The notes under the pieces were generated by a model, which had not been told where the DNA came from, did no database searches, and saw only the letters and a list, made by a program, of their open reading frames with translations. This document shows, piece after piece, positions 1 to 5,527 of a stretch of 5,527 bases of DNA; within the stretch, counting starts at the first letter, position 1, and each line of letters opens with the position of its first letter. The position numbers and the translations under genes are program-made. Origin of the DNA: an uncultured Clostridia bacterium (GTDB lineage: Bacteria; Bacillota_A; Clostridia; Christensenellales; Aristaeellaceae); the NCBI GenBank assembly GCA_945871545.1, contig CAMBWJ010000145.1, positions 1 through 5,527 on the forward strand, in the 5' to 3' direction.

Positions 1-1330
1 TATAATCGCCGCGACTCTCCACCACATGGTGGATGTAGGGGCCCTCCACCAGGCGGCGCTCCCAGCTGTCCAGATCGTTGAAGCGGCCCCAGATGTAGTT
101 GCCGTTGGTGAACGGACCCTCGGCGCTTACGCAGGTGCCGTTGAGGATCATGTACTTGCCGTCCTCCTGATCGAAGCGCGCCACCGTGTAGGTTCCCTCC
201 CGGGCCTCAAACCACTGGCGCTGCACATAGATGATGGGCTTCTTGTCCTCCCGGTGCAGGCTGTACGGGAAGGGACCGCAGTGCCACAGCAGCTCGACGT
301 TCTCGTCAGAGGGATGGCGCACGGTGAATTCGCCGAAGCAGGGAACCTCCTTGCCGAAGGACGCGCAGGACAAGAGCGCCATGGTGATGGAGGCGTGCAG
401 GTCGCTCTCGCAGCTGACCAGATAGCCCTGATCCAGCAGGAAGCCGTAGGCAGAGCAGGGCAGCACGCCGGTGATCTTCTCCATGCTCGTCCAGCATTCG
501 GAGGAAATCACGTCCAGATTGTACTCCTCGGTCAGCTCCTTGAACAGCAGCACGAAGGCATAGATGCGCCTGAGCAGCGGCTTGGTGAAATCGTCCACAT
601 CGTAGCGGCGCAGGAACTCCTGCTCGCCGGCGATCAGCTCTTCCTCGCGCTCGGCCATGATCTTCTTGAACTTCTCCTCGACGATGGCGTTGTTGATGGG
701 AATGACGTGAAGGCCGAAGCGCTGCATCAATTCGCCCTCGTTGATGATGACGGAGCAGAAGATCTTCGGGCGCATACCCACTTGACCGATGCGCATTCCG
801 CGGAAGTTCTTGACCATGCAGGCCACGCGCGCGAAGTGATCCAGGCCCTCGGCAAACTTTTCGCTCTCCACGGTGCAGGAATTGAGGAAGGAGAACGGGA
901 TGTTGTAGCGCTGCATCTGGCGGCTGATGCCGAAGATGCCGCACTGGCTGTCGGTGTAGCGCATGCCGTCGGGATCGAAGCGGTCGTCCATGGGCGCCCA
1001 CAGCAGCACCGGCACGTTCAGCGCCTGAGCCAGCTGTGCGGCGGCCTCCTCGCAGCCGAAGTTGGCGTTGATCATCAACAGCGCGTCCACCTTTTCCGCG
1101 CGCATGTGGTTTGCAACCTTCTCCACGTCCTTCTCGGCATAGAAGGTCTCCACGTCGATCACGCCCTTGAGGTCGGCAAAGCTCACGTTCTCGGTGGCAT
1201 AGTGTTCCTCGATGTAGGCGACGATTTTGCGCCCGCGCTCCTCGGCGATCTCCCAATTGAACGCGCCGGGGCGCGGCGTGCAGTCGCGGCGAAGGGGCAC
1301 AAGGCCGATTTTCACATGATAATCCAGCAT
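1..1330 (-). CDS. L-fucose/L-arabinose isomerase-like sugar isomerase (C-terminus cut by window edge)
   Basis: This frame is open from an ATG at 1330 to the left edge, giving 443 residues without a stop, so the end is missing. It resembles the FucI/AraA superfamily, cytoplasmic metal-dependent enzymes that interconvert aldoses and ketoses. Candidate metal or proton-transfer residues are Glu278 (in ISSECW), Glu308 or Asp310 (in SCESDLHAS) and His434/His435 (in EGPYIHH). The last motif normally lies near the C-terminus of the family, so probably only a short tail is lost. The N-terminal half (about 1-170) looks like the Rossmann-like part, with a VDALLMINANFGCEEAAAQL stretch. The ATG at 1330 is preceded by AGGAG at a 9-base spacing; another ATG five bases upstream is out of frame and stops after seven codons. 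It follows the PfkB kinase by 23 bases, as expected for an isomerase-kinase pair. The true sugar cannot be read from the sequence. The protein looks shorter than classical L-fucose isomerase (about 590 residues), so it is a related family member rather than FucI itself. Confidence 0.85.
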   Translation of the reverse strand, partial: MLDYHVKIGLVPLRRDCTPRPGAFNWEIAEERGRKIVAYIEEHYATENVSFADLKGVIDVETFYAEKDVEKVANHMRAEKVDALLMINANFGCEEAAAQLAQALNVPVLLWAPMDDRFDPDGMRYTDSQCGIFGISRQMQRYNIPFSFLNSCTVESEKFAEGLDHFARVACMVKNFRGMRIGQVGMRPKIFCSVIINEGELMQRFGLHVIPINNAIVEEKFKKIMAEREEELIAGEQEFLRRYDVDDFTKPLLRRIYAFVLLFKELTEEYNLDVISSECWTSMEKITGVLPCSAYGFLLDQGYLVSCESDLHASITMALLSCASFGKEVPCFGEFTVRHPSDENVELLWHCGPFPYSLHREDKKPIIYVQRQWFEAREGTYTVARFDQEDGKYMILNGTCVSAEGPFTNGNYIWGRFNDLDSWERRLVEGPYIHHVVESRGDY

Positions 1331-1339
1331 TTCATTTCA

Positions 1340-1344
1340 CTCCT
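1340..1344 (-). promoter_or_regulatory. Ribosome binding site of the isomerase-like gene
   Basis: AGGAG on the minus strand, nine bases before the ATG at 1330, in the 23-base gap after the kinase stop. An out-of-frame ATG at 1335 lies between them but its frame closes after seven codons. Confidence 0.7.
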
Positions 1345-1353
1345 GTCTTTCTA

Positions 1354-2334
1354 TCAGAGGTTGAACATGCCCTGACGGTAGTGCGCGACGCGCCCGTCAA
1401 TTTCCGTATAGTCGATCTCCCCGGTCTCCAGGAAGCGCTTCACCACGTCCACCGTGGGAATGGCCGCGCGCCCGCCCAGACGGGTGCACTTGATGGCGGA
1501 CACAGCGGAGGAGAAGCGCGCACACTGGGGCACATCCCAGCCCTGAAGGTAGGCATAGTTGAACGCGCCGTGGAACACGTCGCCCGCGCCTGTGGTGTCC
1601 ACCGCGTCCACAGTAAAGGCGGGGTACTCGAAGTATTTGTCGCCATACACACCCTTGCCGCCCTGCTCGCCCAGCGTGAAGATCACGATGTCCGGGCCCT
1701 GCGCCTGAATGTAGCGCGCCGCCTGCTCGCAGCTCATCTCCCCCTTGTCCGCGCACATGGAGTTGAGGTAGGTCTCCGAGGCGATGAAGATATCCAGATA
1801 GCGGTAGTTCTCATAGATGTCCGGGCGATAGTAGGCCGCGTCGATGCTCACCAGGCCGCCGGCCTCGTGGATCCAGTCCGCCGCCTGAAACTTGGCCTCG
1901 GTGAGCATGTCGCCGATGTGTAGGATTTTTGCGGACTTGATGAAGTCCTCGTCCAGGTCGGCGATCTCCAGCACACGGAAGGTTCCGGGACAGCTGATGA
2001 ACTCCTTGCCGTGAATCTCGCGCTCGGACACGCACACGCAGAAGTCCGTGCGCTTGCCCTCATCCAGCAGCAGGTGCGAGGTGTCCACGCCGTTGTATTC
2101 AAAGTCCGCCTTGTTGGCATGGCCGAACATGTCGCTGCCCGAAACGCCCAGGATGGCCGCGCGAAGGCCCAGCTGACCCGCCGCAACCGTCGCCGTGGGG
2201 ACGTTGCCGCCGCCCTGGAACACGTAGTTGCGCATGCGGATGTTCACATTCGTGGGCGGCAGCCTGTCCAGCTCGACGATCAGATCCTGAAAGGGATTTC
2301 CGAAACCGATCATGTCAAACTTCTTTTCGTTCAT
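1354..2334 (-). CDS. PfkB-family carbohydrate kinase
   Basis: A complete 326-residue ribokinase/PfkB-fold kinase, of usual family length, which transfers ATP phosphate to a sugar hydroxyl in the cytoplasm. The N-terminal substrate part shows GNPFQDLIVELDRLP (12-26) and the GGGN motif with Asn44 in VFQGGGNVPTATVAAGQLG. The C-terminal PfkB signature is VDTTGAGDVFHGAF (245-258) with Asp252 as the catalytic base and the anion hole in TGAGD. The FTLGEQGGKGVY stretch (219-230) and KCTRLGGRAAIP (282-293) complete the nucleotide side. From memory, the RF(A/S)S-V-A-(L/I)KCTR-GGRA-IP ending is very like that of E. coli YihV, the sulfofructose kinase, but this ending also occurs in other PfkB branches, and the arginine I recall as sulfonate-binding in YihV appears to be Met in an eye alignment. 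ATG at 2334 is chosen because GGGAGG lies ten bases upstream; a TTG at 2343 would sit almost on that site. The substrate is probably the ketose made by the downstream isomerase. Confidence 0.9.
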   Translation of the reverse strand: MNEKKFDMIGFGNPFQDLIVELDRLPPTNVNIRMRNYVFQGGGNVPTATVAAGQLGLRAAILGVSGSDMFGHANKADFEYNGVDTSHLLLDEGKRTDFCVCVSEREIHGKEFISCPGTFRVLEIADLDEDFIKSAKILHIGDMLTEAKFQAADWIHEAGGLVSIDAAYYRPDIYENYRYLDIFIASETYLNSMCADKGEMSCEQAARYIQAQGPDIVIFTLGEQGGKGVYGDKYFEYPAFTVDAVDTTGAGDVFHGAFNYAYLQGWDVPQCARFSSAVSAIKCTRLGGRAAIPTVDVVKRFLETGEIDYTEIDGRVAHYRQGMFNL

Positions 2335-2344
2335 AGGGGCCAAA

Positions 2345-2350
2345 CCTCCC
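2345..2350 (-). promoter_or_regulatory. Ribosome binding site of the PfkB kinase
   Basis: GGGAGG on the minus strand, ten bases before the ATG at 2334. It rules out the TTG at 2343, which lies only one base from this site and would add three residues. Confidence 0.75.
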
Positions 2351-2354
2351 GCAG

Positions 2355-3785
2355 TCAGGGCTTCATGCCCAGATACTTGAAGTCGTAGTATTCGTCCAGC
2401 GACCAGTGGCTCTTGTCGCAGCCCACGCCGGACTGCTTCACGCCCGCGTGCGGGGTCTGCTCGGTGCCCGGAGCGCCGTTGACGAAGATTTCACCGGCCT
2501 CCAGCGTCTCAAACGCCTTGGCGATCTCCTGCGCGCGGTGGCCGAAGAAGTAGGCGGAAAGGCCGTAGATGGTGTTGTTGGCCTTCTCAAGCGCCTCGTC
2601 GAAGTCGCTGAAGGGCTGCATGGGGATGATGGGCCCGAAGATTTCCTCCTTCGAGACGCGCATGTCGTCCGTCACGTCCTTCAGAAGCGCCGGGGTCATG
2701 TAGCTGCCCTTTGCAAACTCTGCGGGCACCTCGCCGCCCATCATCAGCTTCGCGCCGCGCTGCACCGCGTCCTCCACCAGGCCCAGCAGCCGGTCGCGGG
2801 CCTCCATGTTGATGACCGGGCCCATGACGTAGCCCTCGTCCCGGCCCTTGCCCAGAATCACACCCTTGAGGTGCTCGGCGACCCTGTCGCAGAGCGCGTC
2901 GTAGATCTTCTCGTGCACATAGATGCGGTTGTAGTTCACGCAGGTCTGGCCCGCGAATCCCACCTTCTTGGCGACGATGTTCGCCGCGACCTCGTCCAGA
3001 TCCACGTCGTCCATGACGATCACCGGCGCGTTGCCGCCCAGCTCGAAGGAATACTTCTTCACCGAGGTCGCGCCCTCGCGCATGATCTGAAGTCCGGTCT
3101 CGCTGGAGCCGATCAGCGTAATCATCTTCGGGATGGTGCTCTCGTTCAGCGTCCTTGCAACCTCGCCGGAGGGGCCGGAGAGGATGTTGATCACGCCCGC
3201 AGGGAAGCCGATGCGCGCGGCGATCTCGCCGATGTAGAGGGTCGCCAGCGGGGTCTGGCTGGAGGGCTTGACGATGCAGGCGCAGCCGGAGACCACGCTG
3301 GGCGCGATCTTCAGACCCGCATTGCCCAGCGGATAGTTCCACGCCACATGGCCCACCACCACGCCGATGGGACGGCGCTCGACGATGTGGTACACGTTTC
3401 CGTTCGAAGTGGAATGGTTGTTGAAGGTGGTGCCGTACATGCGGCGCGCCTCCTCGGAATAGTACTGGAAGCTGATCATCATCCAGTCGAAGTCGGCGCA
3501 GGCTGCCGGATAGGGACGGCCGGATTCTGCCGAAACCAGATCCACGATCTTCTCGCGCTCCGCCATGCAGGCCTCGCGCAGCTTGAGCATCCAGTCGATG
3601 CGCTCGTCCAGCGAGGTCTTTGCCCAGGCCTTCTGCGCGCGCTCGGCGGCTGCCAGCGCTTCCTTGGTCTGCTCCGCGGTCGCGCAGCCCACCGTGCCGA
3701 TCACCTCGCCGGTGGCCGGATTGATTACGTCCATGGGCTTGCCCTGTCCTTCGACCAGCCGCCCGTCATAATACTGCTTGTACAT
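2355..3785 (-). CDS. NAD(P)-dependent aldehyde dehydrogenase (succinate-semialdehyde/lactaldehyde dehydrogenase-like)
   Basis: A complete 476-residue member of the aldehyde dehydrogenase superfamily, which oxidises an aldehyde to its carboxylic acid in the cytoplasm. All key residues are visible: oxyanion-hole Asn150 (HVAWNYP), cofactor Lys173 (CIVKPSSQTP), the GSSETG turn (226-231), general base Glu248 (SFELGGNAP), nucleophile Cys282 (GQTCVN) and cofactor-ribose Glu381 (KEEIFGP). Where NAD-preferring enzymes often carry Glu, three residues after the lysine, this protein has Ser176; E. coli GabD has a similar KPASQTP and uses NADP, so NADP use is plausible. The specific aldehyde cannot be read; glyceraldehyde, lactaldehyde, succinate semialdehyde and sulfolactaldehyde enzymes all fall nearby. 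In this operon the natural role is to oxidise the aldehyde released by an aldolase, giving the acid for the kinase-like and enolase-like proteins encoded just upstream. The ATG at 3785 follows the enolase-like stop by three bases. Confidence 0.95.
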   Translation of the reverse strand: MYKQYYDGRLVEGQGKPMDVINPATGEVIGTVGCATAEQTKEALAAAERAQKAWAKTSLDERIDWMLKLREACMAEREKIVDLVSAESGRPYPAACADFDWMMISFQYYSEEARRMYGTTFNNHSTSNGNVYHIVERRPIGVVVGHVAWNYPLGNAGLKIAPSVVSGCACIVKPSSQTPLATLYIGEIAARIGFPAGVINILSGPSGEVARTLNESTIPKMITLIGSSETGLQIMREGATSVKKYSFELGGNAPVIVMDDVDLDEVAANIVAKKVGFAGQTCVNYNRIYVHEKIYDALCDRVAEHLKGVILGKGRDEGYVMGPVINMEARDRLLGLVEDAVQRGAKLMMGGEVPAEFAKGSYMTPALLKDVTDDMRVSKEEIFGPIIPMQPFSDFDEALEKANNTIYGLSAYFFGHRAQEIAKAFETLEAGEIFVNGAPGTEQTPHAGVKQSGVGCDKSHWSLDEYYDFKYLGMKP

Positions 3786-3788
3786 AGT

Positions 3789-5099
3789 TTACCCCTTTCT
3801 GGCCAGTTTTCTGGCGCGCTCCTGATTGCGGAAGCCCTTCAGACCTGCCGCGCCGATGAACTTGGCGCTCGGCCCCAGCTCCTCCTCGATGGCCAGCAGC
3901 CGGTTCGCCCGGGGGCCGATGCCGCACTCGCGGATGGAACCGGCGTTGATGCCCACGGCGTAATCGCCGATGGCCTCGCCCTCGCCGCGGCTGTCGGAGG
4001 GCATGACCGCATAGCCGAACTTGTAGGCGTACTGTATCATCTCCATCGCCTCGGAGATGGTGCCCACCTGATTGACCTTCAGAAGCACGGTGTTGGCCGC
4101 GCCCATGGAGATTCCGTGGGCCACGCGCTCGGGATTCGTGGTGAACAAATCGTCGCCCACCACCTGGATGCCGCTCTCCTTTGTGAAGGCGGCGGTGGTC
4201 TCATAGTCGTCCTCGTTGAAGGGATCCTCCAGGATGACGAAGGGGAACTTGTCGATCATGTCCATGTAGAAGCGGTACAGCTCGTCCTTCGTCATGGGCT
4301 TGTCGCTGAACAGGCCGTAATACCTGCCGTCCTCCTTGTTGTGGTAGGTGTCGGTGGCCACGTCCATCTGGAAGCCCGCCCGACCCTCGTAGCCGGCCTC
4401 GATGATCGTCTCGGTCATCGCCTCCCAGATTTCCTCGTCGTTTTTGAACACTCCCGCAGGAATGGCGATGAAATCGCGCACGTTGGGGATGCCGCCGAAG
4501 CGCTGCTCCATCTTCTTCGCCCAGCGGGTGTGAATGTCCCAGCAGGCGTAGGATGCGTCGGAAAAGGTATCGAAGCCGAAGCACATCACGGACATGGTGG
4601 GCTTGCCGCCGGGGGTGGTGATGCCGCCGCCGTAGCGCTGATGGCCCGCAGCCATGGCCACGCCCGGAACCGGCAGATACATGGCGCTCTCGCCGCCCAC
4701 GTGCCGGTAGAGGGGAATGCCCAGCGCGTTCGCGCCCGCCTTCAGGATGGCTGCGGAGACGGCCGCCACGGCGTTGCCGCCCAGCTCCAGCTTGGCCTCG
4801 GGACGGATGGACAGAAGCGCGCGATCCGCCGCCAGCTGATTCGCCGCGTCCACGCCCTTCATCGCGGGCGCAATGATGCTGTTGACGTTGTTCACCGCAC
4901 CCATGACGCCCTTGCCGTTGTACTTCGTTCCGCCGTCAAAGTTGAAGCGCACCTCGTGGGTGCCCACGGAGACGCCGGAGGTGCACATCGCGGTGCCGGT
5001 CGCTCCGTTTTCACATACGACCGTCGCCTCAACGCCCGGATTTCCGCGATTGGTATAGACCTGTCGCGCATGTATGGTTTTGATTTCTGTTCCAGACAT
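3789..5099 (-). CDS. Enolase-family protein with altered catalytic residues
   Basis: A complete 436-residue protein, matching the usual enolase length, homologous over its whole length. Visible family motifs are RGNPGVEA (18-25), the mobile loop SGVSVGTHE (41-49), the metal ligands Asp246 (QMDVATD), Glu291 (LEDPFNEDDY) and Asp316 (VVGDDLFTTN), the catalytic base Lys341 (LLKVNQVGT), and IEEELG (404-409). Aligned by eye to yeast and E. coli enolase, several substrate residues are different. The GDEGG segment carrying Glu211 reads RDFIA (208-212) with no Glu. Glu168 falls near Thr168/Ser170. SHRSGE reads SDSRGE (368-373), so His373 is Asp369 and Arg374/Ser375 are swapped to Ser/Arg. Lys396 is Arg400. 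His159 may be His153, followed by about six extra residues. It should still abstract a proton next to a carboxylate, but on a substrate other than 2-phosphoglycerate, or poorly on it. ATG 5099 is preferred over the in-frame ATG at 5114 because GAGGAG lies seven bases before it. Calling it plain phosphopyruvate hydratase would overstate the evidence. Confidence 0.9.
   Translation of the reverse strand: MSGTEIKTIHARQVYTNRGNPGVEATVVCENGATGTAMCTSGVSVGTHEVRFNFDGGTKYNGKGVMGAVNNVNSIIAPAMKGVDAANQLAADRALLSIRPEAKLELGGNAVAAVSAAILKAGANALGIPLYRHVGGESAMYLPVPGVAMAAGHQRYGGGITTPGGKPTMSVMCFGFDTFSDASYACWDIHTRWAKKMEQRFGGIPNVRDFIAIPAGVFKNDEEIWEAMTETIIEAGYEGRAGFQMDVATDTYHNKEDGRYYGLFSDKPMTKDELYRFYMDMIDKFPFVILEDPFNEDDYETTAAFTKESGIQVVGDDLFTTNPERVAHGISMGAANTVLLKVNQVGTISEAMEMIQYAYKFGYAVMPSDSRGEGEAIGDYAVGINAGSIRECGIGPRANRLLAIEEELGPSAKFIGAAGLKGFRNQERARKLARKG
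3792..3798 (-). promoter_or_regulatory. Ribosome binding site of the aldehyde dehydrogenase, inside the enolase-like 3' end
   Basis: AAAGGGG on the minus strand, six bases before the ATG at 3785. It is made from the last coding triplets of the enolase-like gene (AGA AAG GGG TAA), so ribosomes finishing that gene sit directly over the next start. This is the arrangement expected for translational coupling. Confidence 0.7.
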
Positions 5100-5106
5100 C
5101 TCAACA

Positions 5107-5112
5107 CTCCTC
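5107..5112 (-). promoter_or_regulatory. Ribosome binding site of the enolase-like gene
   Basis: GAGGAG on the minus strand, seven bases before the ATG at 5099. It decides the start: the in-frame ATG at 5114 overlaps this site and has no comparable Shine-Dalgarno sequence of its own. Confidence 0.75.
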
Positions 5113-5137
5113 ATCGTTTCAGAATCGTTTGTCTCTT

Positions 5138-5527
5138 TCAGGTGATCAGGATGATTCGCAAATCCAGGGCGGAGACGCAGTGCTCCGCTTCCACGCCGCA
5201 GCCCAGCTTCCACAGTGGCGCGGAGGTCGCGTGGGCCTTCAACGCGCTCCACAGATCCAGGCCCGCTTTTTTTGCCTCCGCGACGGTCTCGCCGTCCACG
5301 ATGGCGCCCGCCAGGCAGCTGGGCGCGCCCGGCAGGTCAAGTCCGCCCGGGCCGTCCGTTCCGTCGGTATCCACCGCGCCGAACACGATGCCCCGCGTAC
5401 CCGCGATGCGCTGCGCCGCAGCCAGGCAGTACTCCTGAGTGCGTCCGCCCACGCCCGTCTCGCTGCCCACCGTGACCACGTTCTCTCCCGAGCTCATCAG
5501 CACCACCGGCGCACGGACGGGTTCGCC
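5138..5527 (-). CDS. Divergent MOFRL-domain glycerate 2-kinase-like protein (C-terminal 129 residues only)
   Basis: The frame enters at the right edge and ends with TGA at 5138; only the last 129 residues are in the window. They match the C-terminal MOFRL domain of the GckA/TtuD-type glycerate kinases, which phosphorylate glycerate at the 2-hydroxyl. Visible family landmarks are MSSGENVVTV (11-20, for the usual SGGE-TV), GVGGRTQEYCLAAA (25-38, for GGRNQE-LA), VDTDGTDGPGG (52-62, for the GTDG-DGPT motif), AGAIVDG (73-79), GLDLWSALKAHA (89-100) and the closing DLRIILI (122-128). Two features are unusual: Asn of GGRNQE is Thr30, and the usual TGPTGTNVNDL motif before the last strand is GCGVEAEHCVSALDL. 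The protein is therefore a distant member, possibly acting on another 2-hydroxy acid. It is the first gene visible in the run and lies 38 bases before the enolase-like gene, whose substrate it would make. The N-terminal domain cannot be judged. Confidence 0.82.
   Translation of the reverse strand, partial: GEPVRAPVVLMSSGENVVTVGSETGVGGRTQEYCLAAAQRIAGTRGIVFGAVDTDGTDGPGGLDLPGAPSCLAGAIVDGETVAEAKKAGLDLWSALKAHATSAPLWKLGCGVEAEHCVSALDLRIILIT

Noticed and set aside
306..1256. A 316-residue minus-strand frame inside the isomerase-like gene.
   Set aside because: It is Arg- and Gly-rich with no motif; the other minus frame carries the isomerase motifs and a proper start at 1330.
26..1375. A 449-residue plus-strand open frame opposite the isomerase-like gene.
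   Set aside because: It mirrors the minus-strand gene codon for codon, has the same biased composition and no family motif or convincing ribosome site.
1381..1923. Plus-strand open frame opposite the PfkB kinase, and a similar one at 2011-2388.
   Set aside because: Both are shadows of the kinase gene with no recognisable domain.
5113..5130. Direct repeat ATCGTTT twice, starting 11 bases apart, in the gap before the enolase-like gene.
   Set aside because: It is only seven bases long, lies inside a co-directional run and overlaps the region next to the ribosome site; chance is a sufficient explanation.
5100..5137. Possible internal promoter or terminator in the 38-base gap, the longest in the window.
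   Set aside because: No convincing -10/-35 pair or GC-rich hairpin followed by a T-run is visible.
2406..5438. A 1010-residue plus-strand open frame across the dehydrogenase, enolase-like and kinase-like genes.
   Set aside because: It is antisense to three well-supported genes, rich in His, Ala, Gly, Arg and Leu with no recognisable domain, and is what GC-rich third positions produce on the opposite strand.
1..5527. Plain non-phosphorylating glyceraldehyde-to-phosphoenolpyruvate route with normal enolase.
   Set aside because: The gene order fits it, but the enolase-like protein lacks several residues needed for 2-phosphoglycerate dehydration, so it is kept only as the default alternative.

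Overview
The window lies in a GC-rich bacterial genome. Strong Shine-Dalgarno sites (AGGAG or GGGAGG type) sit before every gene start that is visible, and the G/C-ending codon use is heavy. The protein types fit an anaerobic, probably gut-associated Clostridia-like Bacillota; this placement is an inference, since no marker gene is present.

All five genes are on the minus strand and read from right to left as one tightly packed operon-like run. In order of transcription they are: the C-terminal end of a divergent MOFRL-type glycerate-2-kinase-like protein (5527 to 5138, cut by the right edge); an enolase-family protein with an altered active site (5099 to 3789); an aldehyde dehydrogenase (3785 to 2355); a PfkB-family sugar kinase (2334 to 1354); and an L-fucose/L-arabinose isomerase-like protein (1330 to the left edge, end missing). 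The gaps are 38, 3, 20 and 23 bases. No internal promoter, terminator, RNA gene, mobile element, repeat family or CRISPR array is seen, and no stretch above 300 bases lacks a gene. Large plus-strand reading frames are antisense shadows.

Together the genes look like a sugar breakdown route. The isomerase would turn an aldose into a ketose and the PfkB kinase would phosphorylate it. An aldolase (not in the window) would cleave the product to a triose phosphate plus an aldehyde. The dehydrogenase would oxidise that aldehyde to a 2-hydroxy acid, the kinase-like protein would phosphorylate the acid, and the enolase-like protein would act on the phosphorylated acid. With normal enzymes this would be glyceraldehyde to glycerate to 2-phosphoglycerate to phosphoenolpyruvate.

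The interesting point is that both enzymes acting on the acid are altered. The enolase homologue keeps the metal ligands and the catalytic base lysine, but by eye lacks the residues that handle the C3 hydroxyl of 2-phosphoglycerate (yeast Glu168, Glu211, His373), and Lys396 is Arg. The kinase-like protein lacks the usual C-terminal TGPTGTNVNDL-type motif. The pathway therefore probably handles a glycerate analogue rather than glycerate. One testable idea is a sulfosugar route in which the enolase-like enzyme eliminates sulfite from phospho-sulfolactate.
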